Source: Spirodela intermedia (Eukaryota > Streptophyta > Magnoliopsida > Alismatales > Araceae). From it: a stretch of DNA of 64,000 bases. The notes under the pieces are model-generated. The model searched no databases. It was not told where the DNA came from and worked only from the letters and a program-made list of their open reading frames with translations. A program made the position numbers and the translations under genes. The stretch lies in assembly GCA_902729315.2 (NCBI GenBank), contig LR746264.1, forward strand, positions 7,471,878 through 7,535,877. Reading direction: 5' to 3'. This document shows, piece by piece, positions 12,501-24,800 of the stretch (positions within the stretch are counted from its first letter, which is position 1; each line of letters opens with the position of its first letter).

Positions 12501-15500
12501 GGCTGGTGGGATGGGAGGGGACTGACAGTGTCACTATCCGTAAGGCTTGAGGTTACTCCAGTCGGCTCTGGTCAATTTGGGAACGAACCCTAGTCTTGAG
12601 ACATGTGTAATTGATTCTTAATAGAGATTTCTCTACTAGTAGAAGCCACATATCAAACATCAGAACCATTAGACAAATTTTCTCATGAATTCTTGCTCAC
12701 TGCAACTCAGTCCTACTCACTCAAGTCGGATTGTTTTTTCAAGATTTCCATCTCCAATGTATGCTAGGTTAAGGTGAGTTGCGAGTGGTAATGTCAGAGT
12801 TTGTTAACAGAAACTAATTATTTAAAGTGCGTTTTATCTGTGGACCTGTCGGAGTTAGCCCAAATTGGTCTGTCTGCTTGAATTCGTGCCATTACAGTAT
12901 GTTTTAACTCTGTTTTTCACTTTCTAAGTTTTAAGAACACCCATTTCAAAGACAACCTGAGATGAGTATGTTTCCATTTAGCATCATTGATCCACGGATT
13001 GTACTATTTATTTCTGGTCCCTGACTGTGTTAATGCACACTAGTTTTCTCGTTATATCTACTTTCTTTGTGTTGTTATGACTTTCGGAGCTGCAGAATCT
13101 TTACACTAATCCTCCGTGTTATATGCCATAATGCCAAGCTAGTCATTAGCAGTTTTGTCAAAAAAACTTCTTGACTCAATTATGGTAAAGATGAGCCTGT
13201 GTTGTTGCACGTGGTATTCCATGCATTTGGATATAGTGATTTGCCATTAGTATCGTAATTTTATTGCTCACATCAGTTGATTTTTTTTTTCAAGTTACAC
13301 GATTTCATTGTCAGTCGTACAAATTAACTGCGGTCATTTGGCAGTGTTGGCAGCTTTTACTAAAAAATGAGGGCAGAATGCGAAAGTGGATATGTTAAAA
13401 GCGAACTTTTTCTGAGGCTTTTAAATGAATTTATTCTGTTCATGTGCCACATTTTTTTAATATGGTTGTGATGTGAAATCACTTACTATAGCTAGTACGA
13501 AACTGATGGTATCTTGGATGGTACATTTTTAAATCTGAACTTCATAAACGAAACTTTGATGCTGTCACTGATATCTGCCTGATTGTTTTTTTTTCGTAGG
13601 AATCACAATTAGCGCCTGAACTATCTTTTTTTTGTTATTTTGATTCAGTATCTGCTAGGCAAATTTATATGGAAGGATTAGTTAAGCAAGCTTCTAATGG
13701 TCAGTATTGGGACCTATGGAACTGTCAGAAGTTGGGTCCTGAATATGAAGTGAAGCAGCAGCGGATTTCCAAGCTGAATCATGTAAATTTAGAATGAGCT
13801 CCTTTTTTTAGTTTTGCAGTATAATGTTGATCATTTTTACCTCTTGCAGGCTTTGGTTAATGAACTTGTGGAACTAGAAAGACATTTCAATGCTCTTGAA
13901 CTTAGGAAACATGGTGAAAGCGGTACATCTATTAATGGTCGGAGAGCATTACGAGATACTTTGGGTTCCCCAAGGTATTAAGCTCATTTTCCTTGGTCAC
14001 TAGATCTACATGAATATATGCAGCGGATGCTGTCATGCCAGTGATTGGGTCACTAAGATTTGAATATGTACATTTCTTTACCTATGCTTATACAGACTTG
14101 GAAGGATTATAATTTCTTTCACGGAAGAGTATTATGTTTTAGTGACTAAATGTCGTGTTGTTATCAAGACCATTCTAAGATATCTAAAAATAATATGTCA
14201 GATTTATAGCATAAGCTTTATAATTGATCTATTGGCAAATGAACTATGAAACGACTCAATTTGCAATTAAGCCCATTCTAAGGAGGTTTTCTATCAATAT
14301 CATCCCAAAAAAATCATCAAGGCCTTTTCAATTGCATTATTGTTCAATTGGTCTTTAGAGAACGATAGAGTTCATTATTATAAAAAAGTGAAGACAGTTC
14401 CAAAAAGCCTCACTTTTTTTAGCAAACTATGATGAGATGCCGTTGGAGATCCCCCATCACTTGTTCGCTCCTGTCTATCCCTTTACACTTTTTGACATTT
14501 CCACTTGTGTTCAAAGAGTTTGTCCATTGCTTGACACAGAATAATTTTCTCTTTTGAGAAAAAGCTGGAATGGAAGACGGGTGCGACTTTTATTCCTTGA
14601 TATGGAGTTCATTTTCGGGTCTTTTCCTCGTTGTTTCTCTATATTTAGTTGCTGGTAGGTTGTGAAAGATGATCGAGCTACCCGAAATCTACTGTCGCCT
14701 TTATGAGCATAGGAAAAACAGACTCTGCTTCACTGTGGATCAGATATTTCTGATTTTGAAAGACATTGCAGAAGGAAAATCCGCTGCTTCTGTGGTACCG
14801 AATGGCAGTACGATTCATGTTTGTTATTGTCTTGGATATAACAATATTACAATAATTCAGAGATGATACCAATATCTATGCTAGAGGATAATCTTTTCTT
14901 GTCAATGGACTGCTTAACTCCTTCATTGGTCCGAGCTCATATGTGAACTATGTGGAATGACTTGATACTTCATTGTCATCCGCCTACTAACCTCTTCTAT
15001 TTGATTTAGGGAGGGACACTGTCTGTAGGTAGATTATTTGTCTTAGTAGTGGTGGTAAGATTTCTGAATGATATTCTCAATGACAATCAAGGAAAATCTT
15101 GATGTGAAAAACTTTCAATATCGATCATCATGTTTATACTTCTCATTTTTTTGTCACAAAGCATGAATGATAGGATAAGACGTGGTTTTTTCGATTATTT
15201 GCAAGAATTTCTTCAGATCTTTGAAATGCTTGTACTATTGACTTCCTCAAATTTGACAATGGATAACCATATAATGTCTTGCTCTCATCCGATCTCTATC
15301 TTTCAATTCTATGACTGTTTTGCAGGCAAAAAAATTCGTTGCATAGTCTGCACAACACATTAAACTCGCAAATAGCTGCAGCAGAGCAGCTCTCTGACTG
15401 CCTTTCGAAACAAATGGGTTTGTTGAAAATAAGTTCACCTCCTGCAAAGCAGCATTCTGTAAGAAAAGAGTTGCTTGAATCAATTGGCCTCGAATATGAC

Positions 15501-18500
15501 TCCGACTCCTTCCAGTCTCCAACGCAGAAAAAGGCTGTTTATTCCCCAGAGTCTTCCAAGAGGATTTCTTTCCTACCATTGTCATCTAGGGCTGGTGAGA
15601 AAGTCAGGACCACAGTGGGGGCCCTAAAGGCCGTAGAACCAGAGAGTTCGAGGAGGAGGAGAGACTCATTGGACAGGGTAATAGTTTATTGCACTATTAA
15701 TATGCATGTTATCATATCGTTGCTTGTCATAATTTTGTATCATGTCATCGTTGTTTGTGGTTGACACTTCTGTCTGAAGCTATATCACATCCATTGTTAT
15801 GTCTCGGATGATGAAAGCCTATTTTGATATCTTTTTGCGGGAACACGTTGAAAATAAATGTGGTTCGTGTAAAGAAAACTGTTTCTCTAAAGCAGAAGCT
15901 TAGAATCAGCGTGAAGACCATTCACATAACTTGCTAAAGTGTTAAGATGCAATAGTGATGACTTTATGTACAGTTTCTGTCGGTAATAGACATTTCCATT
16001 GATATCAACTGGCAAATAACTTTTCCAAGAAAGAAAAAAATGGCATCAGCCCCCAAAGGCCAGGAAAACTGACCTTTAAGACTGAGAATTATTCTGAAAA
16101 TTTGCATCTAGGAAGAACATTAGTTTCAATTATGTGAACCACTTTGTTATATTTCGGTTTAGTTTTGAAATAAGAACCCAAGTATAAAGAAAAATGGAGG
16201 AGATTTGCTTTGTAACGTTGTGGTCCTTATCTGGAGGTGGTTTAATAGCATAGAACAGGAGTAGTAAACAAGAACCCATCTCTATGCCTGCTCGATACAA
16301 AAAATATGAGAGATTTTTTGTGAGATTTCGTTTCTTCTATTTGAGAGAATAATACTTGAACTATCTTAAGGTTTCTGTAACATTCGTGTAGTTTAAGGCT
16401 TTTTATTTTCTTTTGGGGAGTGACGACTTCATCTTGTAGCATCTGTTGAAACCGAAATAAAGCAACGAATCTAGAAAAAAATCCTTTAGGGAGAATTTGT
16501 TATTGAAAATATTTTACAGCTTTGCCCCTCTGTGGATATTTCTAGCAAGAATTATTATCTTGGCCTATGTTTCTTGCAGAGTTGGAGTAGGTTCGATCCT
16601 CCAAAAACCACTGTGAAGAGGATGCAGCTAGAGGAACGCTTTAAGGTTGCCACTGAAAAGTTACGTAGCTCAGTTAAAGAGGAATCTGGTCTTCAAGTCT
16701 CAGAGGGGACTTTCTCTCTACACCAGGGTCAGGTAACGCCGGATCCTTCCTTGCAGTTGTCCATGAACAGGTTCCAGTCTCGAGTGGACAACATTAAGAA
16801 AGGTAGATCACCTCTACATCCCACAATTTTTTAATCATATTCATTGGACCCTTATTTTGTCAAATGAATGGCGTGGCCTATTCATGATTACTCTGTTATT
16901 TTTCTATCTTTTTAGAAGATGATCAGAACAAGTCATCCTGGCAATTATCTGAGCCTCAGTCTAGTTCTCATTTCAAATGGACAAAGGATCTTTCTCAAGT
17001 CTCCCAAACCGGAGGAACCAGATATCCTGTTGCATCTGATGTGCAAACTGGTCTCCAGTCGACCCCAGTTGCACTGCCATCATCACTATCGAAAGGTTTA
17101 GTGGATAAGTTTGGCAAAGAAATGTCACAAACAACTAAGCAACCTGTTTCTTCTAAAGTGGAAATAGAGTCGCAAACTAGAGAGAAAGTTAGGGCAGAGA
17201 TTGGCATGCCTGCTCCCACTTCTATCCCCTCACAGAATGCATCACCAATTAAAGCATCCCAATCAAGTGAGGCATGGATCGTGAAGAGCAGTGAGAATGG
17301 TGCTATGAGCAGTGGACCTTCCCCAAAGATCATGGGCAGATCAGTCATTCCTGACAGTTCATTTCGTCTATCGGAGAAGAGCCGTTTATCTCTGTCATCT
17401 AACATGAGTGGAAACGTTTCCCAGGTGAAGACAGTGGGAACACCGTCTAGTACACCCTTTTCTGGTACAATCTCGACGTCAAGTTCAGTTGTCTTACCTG
17501 TGCCATCACCAACACCTCTGCCATCTCCCCTTGTACCTGTGTCAACTTCAGCATCTGCATCTCCTGCTGTTTTTGGAGGATCATCTTCTGCCACTGCTTT
17601 CTCTCTGGGTCCCAGCCAGACTTCTTCGTCTTCAATTTCTTCAGTTGCTCCTGTTGAGCCCCTTCGTTCTTCTTCGAATTTATCGTCTCCACCACAGATC
17701 TCAAAGATCACAGGACCAGCTTCAATCCTCCCCAAGGATGTAACTTCGCAGCTTCCACAAGCTCAGCTAGTGACTTCACAGGCTATATCTGCACTTGATT
17801 TTAGGCCAGCTGAAGTTCTGTCCAAGCCTCAGCCCAGTGTTCCACAGTCTCTAGGCGAGGTTTCAACTGCCTTAAAAGCTGATAGAATATCTATGTTCAC
17901 CCCTGCAGCCAGTCTGTCTTCAACCACTTCTCCTTTGTCTGAGATCCCGGCCACCTCGTCCAGTTCTCAGACCATACCAACCAAGGGTAAAGATGCAGCA
18001 GATATTACAACTACAGAAGACGATGAGATGGAGGAGGAAGCTCCGGATACATTGCTCTCCCTGGGTGCATTTGGTGGGTTTGCACTTGGGCAAACTTCTG
18101 TACCAAGTGCGGCTAAACCCAATCCATTTGGTGTCTCACTCAACACCAGTACAGCAACCCCCACAACTCCAGCGTTTTCCCTGGCAGCACCTGCCGGTGA
18201 GCTCTTCAGACCAGCATCATTCAGTCTCCCAACATCTCAGCCAATGCAATCAAGTCAGCCAATGACTTCTGGCGGATTTTCCGGCGGTGGTTTGAGCGGG
18301 TTTGGCCGCCCGGCACAAATTGGAGCCGGACAGCAGGCACTCGGCTCTGTTCTTGGTGCTTTTGGGCAATCTCGTCAGCTAGGCCTCAGTGCCCAGGGAG
18401 CTGGTTTAGCTCCCTCTGGTGGCTTTGGGGGGACTGGCTTCTCAACTGCTGCAATGAGTGGTGGTGGCGGGTTTGCCGCCGCAGCCACCCCTGGAGGTGG

Positions 18501-19046
18501 GTTTGCCGCTGCAGCCACCCCTGGAGGCGGGTTTGCCGCTGCAGCCACCCCTGGAGGCGGGTTTGCCGCTGCAGCCACCCCTGGAGGTGGCTTTGCCGCC
18601 GCAGCCACCACTGGAGGCGGGTTTTCTGCTGTGGCACCTAGTGCTGGCGGTTTTGCGGCCGCAGCTTCTGCTAGTGGTGGATTTGGAGTCCCACCGGGAA
18701 GCGGGTTCGCATCAGGTCTGCGCATCATTTTCTTTGAGATGGGCACTTTCAATTCACTCGTCTTTGGAAAGCAATTGTAGCTCTGGCATTGGCCGGCTAC
18801 TGCTTGATTCTATCTACTCTTGTGGACTATGACCGATTGGCTTCCTCAATCTGATGCGGTGAAATCGTCTCGCTTTCAGGTGGTTTTGGGTCATTCGCCC
18901 CAAAGCAGAGTGCTGGTGGCGGCTTTTCCTCATTTGGCGGTGCATTAGCGACTGGCGGCAGTGGTGGCTTTTCCTCATTTGGCGGTGCATCAGCGGCTGG
19001 CGGCGAAAAGCCTCCGGCCTCTCTTTTAATGCAGATGAGGAAGTAA
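6502..19046 (+). CDS. NUP214: Nuclear pore complex protein NUP214 (5' end outside window)
   Basis: FG nucleoporin of the cytoplasmic face of the nuclear pore, where the family anchors the mRNA-export helicase and lines the exit channel. I join 6502-6614, 7461-7597, 8850-9012, 9157-9338, 9507-10192, 10941-11093, 11977-12034, 13649-13782, 13850-13974, 15326-15677, 16580-16802, 16916-18715 and 18880-19046. All junctions keep frame, giving 1,430 codons plus stop. The first exons encode the end of the beta-propeller ([13 protein letters not shown], then ANRKNTDEH). A Ser-rich linker follows. A coiled-coil region (10941-16802) carries [22 protein letters not shown] and PPKTTVKRM, matching plant NUP214 as I remember it. 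The long 3' exon is Ser/Pro/FG-rich. The C-terminus ends in QMRK, as in plant homologues. The family is usually near 1,800 residues, so several hundred N-terminal residues lie to the left. Confidence 0.93.
8157..8340. repeat. Intronic palindrome and diverged direct repeat
   Basis: Within the NUP214 intron 7598-8849, 8157-8173 and 8188-8204 form a perfect 17-bp inverted repeat around a 14-bp loop. The block beginning 'acttcagataat' and ending near 'ctggtgctt' is repeated in diverged form (about 8187-8235 and 8263-8338), with an AT-rich expansion (ATAATT units, about 8270-8300) inside the second copy. It is probably a small decayed inverted-repeat element. Confidence 0.55.
18466..18615 (+). repeat. 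30-bp coding minisatellite in the NUP214 FG region
   Basis: Five tandem, in-phase copies of a 30-bp unit encode the decapeptide [10 protein letters not shown] (the last copy ends in TT). The units differ by only a few synonymous or single substitutions. Two looser copies follow to about 18690. Confidence 0.92.
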
Positions 19047-19097
19047 TACCAGATGAGAAGGCCTCCGGCCTCCAGCCTCCAGCCTCCAGCCTCCCCT
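18911..19097 (+). repeat. Short duplications at the NUP214 3' end
   Basis: The last exon repeats a GGFSSFGGA-coding segment twice. Just beyond it, the string 'gcctccggcctc' plus an 'agatgag(g)aag' neighbour occurs both before the stop (near 19011) and after it (19061-19072), followed by a 7-bp 'cctccag' array to about 19095. The stop codon at 19044-19046 lies between the two copies. Confidence 0.6.
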
Positions 19098-19635
19098 GTT
19101 CTTGTGGGTTGAGAGAGTTGTATAGCCTCCATGATCTATGCTTTATTCAAAGATTTTGTTGACGAGGGGAATTTAATTCTCGAATTCATAAATTTGAAGG
19201 ATTTTAGATTATGGTGGAAGAATTGGGTTTTGGGCATTTTTTGTTTCAAGGGGGTCGAAAACCGTTGACTGTTTGAGCAGGAAAAAAATCTGCTTCGATT
19301 CCAAGTGTAGATCTTTTATTTATCTTTGGTCTCCTCCTCCGGCGGAGTTTCATCTCGCTGTCGCCCCTCTGTTGGGCTTCCGGCAGGCGAAGACCGGGCT
19401 ACGGCGCAGGAACAGGCGCAGCACCGCAGCCCCGTGTTCGTCGACGCCGGCGGCCTGTTCACACGCATGGCGCTGGATCCTCGCATCTGAATGGATCGCA
19501 GTGGAGGACTTCCATTTCGATCTCGTGAATCGAAGAACAGACCCCGGGGATAAGCATTCTGGTGCGCGGAAAGGTGGATTTCTTTGACTACCTCCCTTCA
19601 AGGTTTCCGCGATCTGGAGCCCTGGAAGAGAGAGG
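19047..19635. other. NUP214 to ALKBH6 intergenic / UTR region
   Basis: 589 bp between the NUP214 stop and the ALKBH6 start on the same strand. It must hold the NUP214 3' UTR and the ALKBH6 promoter and leader. No clear TATA box or extra gene is seen. The part after 19330 is GC-richer, as plant 5' leaders often are. Confidence 0.6.
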
Positions 19636-21269
19636 ATGGAGGAAAGCGATCCTCTCCGGCTGGAGGATTACGCCGTCGGCCCTCTGCGAACTCTGATCTA
19701 CATTCCCAACTTCATATCAGCCCCTGAAGAAAGCCAGCTTCTCCACCACGTAATTTCTTCTGACTCAAGGACGCGGCGTCTGCCCCTCTTCCTCTCCGGA
19801 TTCAGAAGCCTAATCCTTGTCTTCCGAACCCTGCGCAGATCTACGAGGCCCCCATGTCCAAGTGGAAATCTCTCAAGAACAGAAGGTTGCAGAATTGGGG
19901 TATCGTAATATTCTCGTGTCCTCAGATCTTCCCTGAGAGCGATCACTCAGATAGAACAGTTTTTCCGGTGGGTTCTTAATGCCGATCTTCTCTTCAGGCG
20001 GCGTGGTGCACGAGAAGGGTCTTCTCCCCCAGGACTGTGAGTCGATAAACCTGCCTTTTTTCTCTCTTCCTCGACCTTCCAGATCGAGAACTGATCCGCA
20101 TGCGGTTTCCGAAACGTATGAATTATAGAAAGTATATCTGCATTTACCCTCTCCAAAAACTGTTTTACATGATAAAACTTGCGAAGAACAAACCCTAGAA
20201 CAAGTACCTAATCACCGTGGAGAATGTGTAATGAATATGACGAATGCCGGATCTTCTAGCTCTGGTTCTCTAACAAATCTTAGATTGCTTTCATGTTGTA
20301 ATTTATTTACCAAAGCTGGTCAAATCAAGAACAATAGATCAGTGGAGACCCTCCAACTTTGTCTCATCATCTCCTGTTCTCTACCAGTGCCTCCATGGAT
20401 CACGAAGATCACCCAGAGAATATGCGAACAAACTGGGCTCTTCCCCTCGCCAATCAATCACGTGCTCATCAACGAATACCTTCCTAATCAAGGAATCATG
20501 GTTTGTACTGATGATTCTCTTCCCTCTCTGCAACTCCTGCATGAAAATCATAATCTGTTCTTGCCAAAACCATGAAGTTGCCCTTAGATCACGATTATGC
20601 CGATGATTCTTCTCTGCTACTGGGCATTGCTGAAAGTTATTTCAAAATCAGCCGCACCAGGATGGGCCTGCTTATTTCCCTGTCGTGGCAATTCTATCAC
20701 TCGGATCCCCCGCTGTGGTTGACTTCACCCCTCACCCGAGACTTGATGAACCGGCCGCCAACAACGGAGGACCTCCGTCAGATTCCTGCAACCAAGCCGA
20801 AGAAACCCCCCGCCCAGTGTCACTCCTGCTGATGCCACACAGCTTGCTGATCTTCAAAGATGAGGCGTACTCAAGTGAGCACTCCTGATTCGATCGGGAA
20901 AGTTGTTGCAGTAACCAAGTTCGGAAGATTTCCCAACTTGGGTTCCTGGGACCTGTCTGACTTCTTCTTTCTGCAGACTACTTGCATGGAATAGAAGACT
21001 CCGATGTGCACAGCTTGGCCGAGGTGTGTCCATCTTCGAGCTTAGTTGACTTCCTCATTCTTCCTGTGCCCTGAGAGAATTTGGGGTAAAAACCCCATCT
21101 TGTGCAGGTTGTGAACAGCCCAGAAGGTATCGGATTCCAAGCTGAGGGTGCTGCAGGCTTGGAAGCTGGAGGCGAAGAACAGCTCCAGGTCGTCCGCAGA
21201 AGAGCGACCAGGGTCTCATTGACATGCCGCCTGGTGCCCAAGGTCCGCCGGAATCTATTCAAGTTCTAG
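19636..21269 (+). CDS. ALKBH6: AlkB-family 2-oxoglutarate/Fe(II) dioxygenase, ALKBH6-type
   Basis: Non-haem iron dioxygenase of the AlkB family, which removes alkyl groups from nucleic acids; ALKBH6 substrates are poorly defined. Exons 19636-19749, 19839-19899, 19998-20036, 20388-20500, 20652-20874, 20977-21023 and 21108-21269 give 252 residues, close to the animal ALKBH6 length. The N-terminal RTLIYIPNFIS and RRLQNWGG segments are family landmarks. The iron-binding triad is visible as H111-x-D113 (PHQDGP) and H187 (YLHGI). The 2-oxoglutarate-binding arginines are R234 and R240 in RVSLTCR. Residues 135-165 are an extended, polar insert between strands. All phases agree across the seven exons. 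It lies 590 bp downstream of NUP214 on the same strand, with its own start. Confidence 0.93.
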
Positions 21270-21572
21270 ATCCCACCGGAGGATCGCTGAATTTTTTTAT
21301 TGCCCAATCAACTAAATATTGGTTTTTCGTCTCTGTGATTTCCCTGCAAATACCGTATATGGGTTGACCTGGGCTGAAGGCGGCGGATTGTTCCCCGCCA
21401 AGTCAACCGAAGGTTAAGTCAACATGAGCCCCCCGAGAATGGGCCAGGCCTCTGCCGTCTGTTCCGATCTGGACCATTGTCGACTTGGATTGTTATCAAT
21501 GCGCTGATCAGTGCTCCCAGTGAGAGAAATTGTGTGGGGCGTCGCCGTGTGGACGGTGGGGATTCGTGGGGA
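21270..21572. other. ALKBH6 3' UTR and upstream promoter of the next gene
   Basis: No coding sequence is supported. Includes the presumed ALKBH6 3' UTR and a GC-rich approach to the TATA box at 21573. Confidence 0.5.
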
Positions 21573-21580
21573 TATAAAAA
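21573..21580 (+). promoter_or_regulatory. TATA box of the small membrane-protein gene
   Basis: TATAAAAA within GGGGATATAAAAAGGGA. Expected transcription start is near 21605, about 225 bp before the proposed start codon at 21830. Confidence 0.65.
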
Positions 21581-21640
21581 GGGAGCTTTCTGCTCCCGCC
21601 CTGCAGAGTTGGCAATTAACTGCCTGCAGAATAACAGAAA

Positions 21641-21730
21641 ATGGGACGAAAAGAAAAGGGAGAACCCGCAGGCATCACCTTTAGGGGTTTCCCGTGGAGC
21701 ATTTCTGCGGGGATCTTGACCTTCAGGTGA
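21641..21730 (+). other. Upstream ORF in the leader of the membrane-protein gene
   Basis: The first ATG after the TATA box opens a 29-codon frame (starting MGRKEKG) that stops at TGA 21728-21730, before the proposed main start at 21830. A possible splice donor (cag|gtgagg) overlaps its end, so it could also be part of an alternative first exon. No homology is recognised. Confidence 0.4.
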
Positions 21731-21829
21731 GGCCGAGGAAAGGAGGGGAGGAGGACTCGCCGCGCTCCGCCGTCCCCGCCCCTGGGTTCCTCCGCTCGAT
21801 TTCGAGCTACCGGTCTCCTTTCTTGTTCT

Positions 21830-24800
21830 ATGATGCCCTGGTCCGCATACTTGGTAGGATCGCGAATTCGATCGTGGCTCCGGGACTACGACAGGATCCA
21901 GGGTGTAGCTGTCGTCCTCATTTACGCTCAAGTACGCGAAATATTTTTTCTTCTCCGTGCTTGGTAGAACCTAGGGTTGCTCTCCGGCATCTGCATTTTC
22001 TCTCCCGCACACTTAGGAATTCCAACGAGTTTTTGTAGTCGTTCCTCGGGGGATCCCTTAGCGCCTGCGATATCAGGCATTGCTTGCCGGTGAGGGTTTG
22101 CGTTCGATCCGATCTTTACTGTTTGTCCCGTGATTTTCTTTCTTCGGTGCTTCTTGTTCCTATGCCTAGCTCGCGATCATGTCCTAGTTGATCAACCTCA
22201 GGTGCCCCTATTTCATGTTTAGATTCTCCAATGTTAGAACAGAAGCCATTTCAAAGTAAGATGTGAACTATTCCCGTTCCAAGATCAGTAGGATTCTAAT
22301 CTGATTGTGAATGCATATGTTCTGGTCACATTATTGTGGCGTGAACTAAATTCGGTTTCATTTTGTCAATAGATTGTTTGCTCACTGGTCGGTTCGCTTG
22401 GAGCGCTGTACAATGGAGTGCTGCTGGTTAATCTGGCGGTGGCACTTTTTGCATTAGTCGCAATCGAGAACAACAGTCAGAGCCTTGGACGGACCTACGC
22501 TGCACTTCTCGCACTGGGAATTTTGCTTGACATCATGTGGCTCATTCTTTTCTCTCATGAAATATGGTACAATATTCATAACTATGCGAGTTGTCTTTGA
22601 TCATTTCACTTTATTTATGGTAATGATTGATGCCTTTATTCATTCTTATGAATCTTCAATAAGATGGTCTTTCAAGTTTAGAAGTCTTCTTGATGCTCAC
22701 ACAATGTTCTCCAATGTAAATTGAAGTGTGCACTGAACTAATTTTTGCCAATCAACTGTTACGGACGGCAGGTATGATGTGATTGGAAACTCATCCCTGT
22801 GGTTTCTCAGATAATGTTTCTTTCACGTGGAATGGTCAGGCTTTTTGACCGACTGAGAATTCGATGGAACCCTTAATTACCATTTAAGACCCATGAATTT
22901 TGACACATTTGTTGCTTCCGCTTGATCTTGTGTGATCCTAATATTCATGTGGAACGGATTGAAAAAACTGTGTTTGGTACTTGACATTCTAGTTTACAGC
23001 CGTGTTCCTGGAAAAGCAACGAACTGTTGCCCTTAATATTAGGATTCCCCAGCCTCCGTTTTGGGTATTTTAACATAGATAATATCTCTTCCGTTGGTTC
23101 ACTTGTGTTTCTCTTGACAATAGTATTTAAACATAACTAGGAATTACCATCCCTCTTGTGAGAAAATACACAATATGTGTCCTTTTTATGGATCAGAAAA
23201 TGAAAAAGATGAAACAAGATCTTTATCTCTTTTCGGAAGAGAAGCCGTGGAATGTGATCAACTCTCAGAGAACGAGTGGAAAGGTCAAGGATACTTGGAA
23301 AACCACGGAGAAGATTGCAACTGGACTTGGATAGCCGTGGGCGGGATTTACATAAAATAAATTATTTCTCAAGGATTTTGGAACATGACACTGAGTGGAA
23401 TCGTGTATCTTGCATCTCTGACTTTGGCTTTGATTTACGTATATAGATCACGTTTTTGTTGCTTTCTTGTGAGGAATTATATCTGACCCATTATCTAGTA
23501 ATGGCACCAGCTTCAAGGTTTGATTCTTAATCTAACTCATTCTTTTTCTTTAAGTGCGGTTTTATGAAACTATGACATTGTGCTTTCCGTGCGTGATATC
23601 AGGGAGTCTCAACCAAATTATTTGCCAACTATGTGGAGTCATCAAGGATTTTCTACTTTTCATTATTTTACTTTCAAGTTATTCGGACTTGCAATTACAT
23701 TCTGATCTATAATGATTGGTGAAGATCATTGACCTTTTGTCACTGCCAGACCCCTCTCAGTTCCCATTCGATATTCACACCAAATAACCTTGATATGAAC
23801 CTATTAGTGCCATTGTAAGTAGATTGATAGGATTCCTCACAACTGCCAAAATCATGCAAGGATTCATTTCTTCCCTTTTAAGTTGTCTTATCGTAATGTT
23901 GCCACAAGTGCAGAATAAGAATTAAGCATTTGGGGTTAGAGAGAGATGAGCATTGTGCAATTTAATTTAAACGACGCAATGGATTTGCCTTCAATTGCTG
24001 TCTATTTAAAAACCACTTAAGATGCTATGGATCCCTCATTCCATACACATTGATCTGACTCTCACCCACTACTCAGGCTCTTTTTCAGGATTGATCAACT
24101 TGTCATTGGGAAAAAGCATCTAATTTGGGAGAAAAGGGGGTCATCTCCCATGCCTCATCCTGATGCACGATCATGTGCTGTCTGTTTCCATAAGCTTGTA
24201 GTGGTGGTTGGGGAACAGTGCTATAATCGCGACTCCCATTGCATGACGGTAAATGAATTCATAGCATCTCAAAAATGTCCAATGGGTCCAATAACCTCGT
24301 GTTCTGTCTTATTACTTTATGATTTCCGCCTCTCCTTAAATTTTAGCTTGAGGTCAATCGGCAGAAAGACTCGATTTGTATTTCTAATGCTTTTGCTTGC
24401 ATGAACTTGACTTATTATTGTATCTCCAAAATTTTACGTAAGAAAAAACTTCCTGGTCTCCCGGATTCTACCCTCCATTTCTTTCAAGCTTGTGTAGTTC
24501 ACTTTCTCTCAGTTTCCCGTCCTACTCTCACGTTCCATCTTCCTCTACAACGTTTCTTTCTTAAGTGAATAAATCGTTATCATAATTTTATTGCTTGTCT
24601 TTCAGGAACATGCCTTCTAAGGAGTACAGTGCATCATTTCTCTTTTCAGTGAGGCTTACTCTCTGCATGCAAATAATTGGATTTTCCGTGAGGTTGTGCT
24701 CCTCATTACTATGGATTCAGATGTATCGCCTGGGGCTCTCATGGGTGGATAGTGTTTCCCATAGGGAAGCAGATTCTGATATGCGAAACAGCTTCTTGAA

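Noticed and set aside
16995-17735. Long minus-strand open frame opposite the NUP214 FG exon
   Set aside because: Mirrors the Ser/Pro-rich coding exon. It shows no domain, and other antisense frames here have the same origin.
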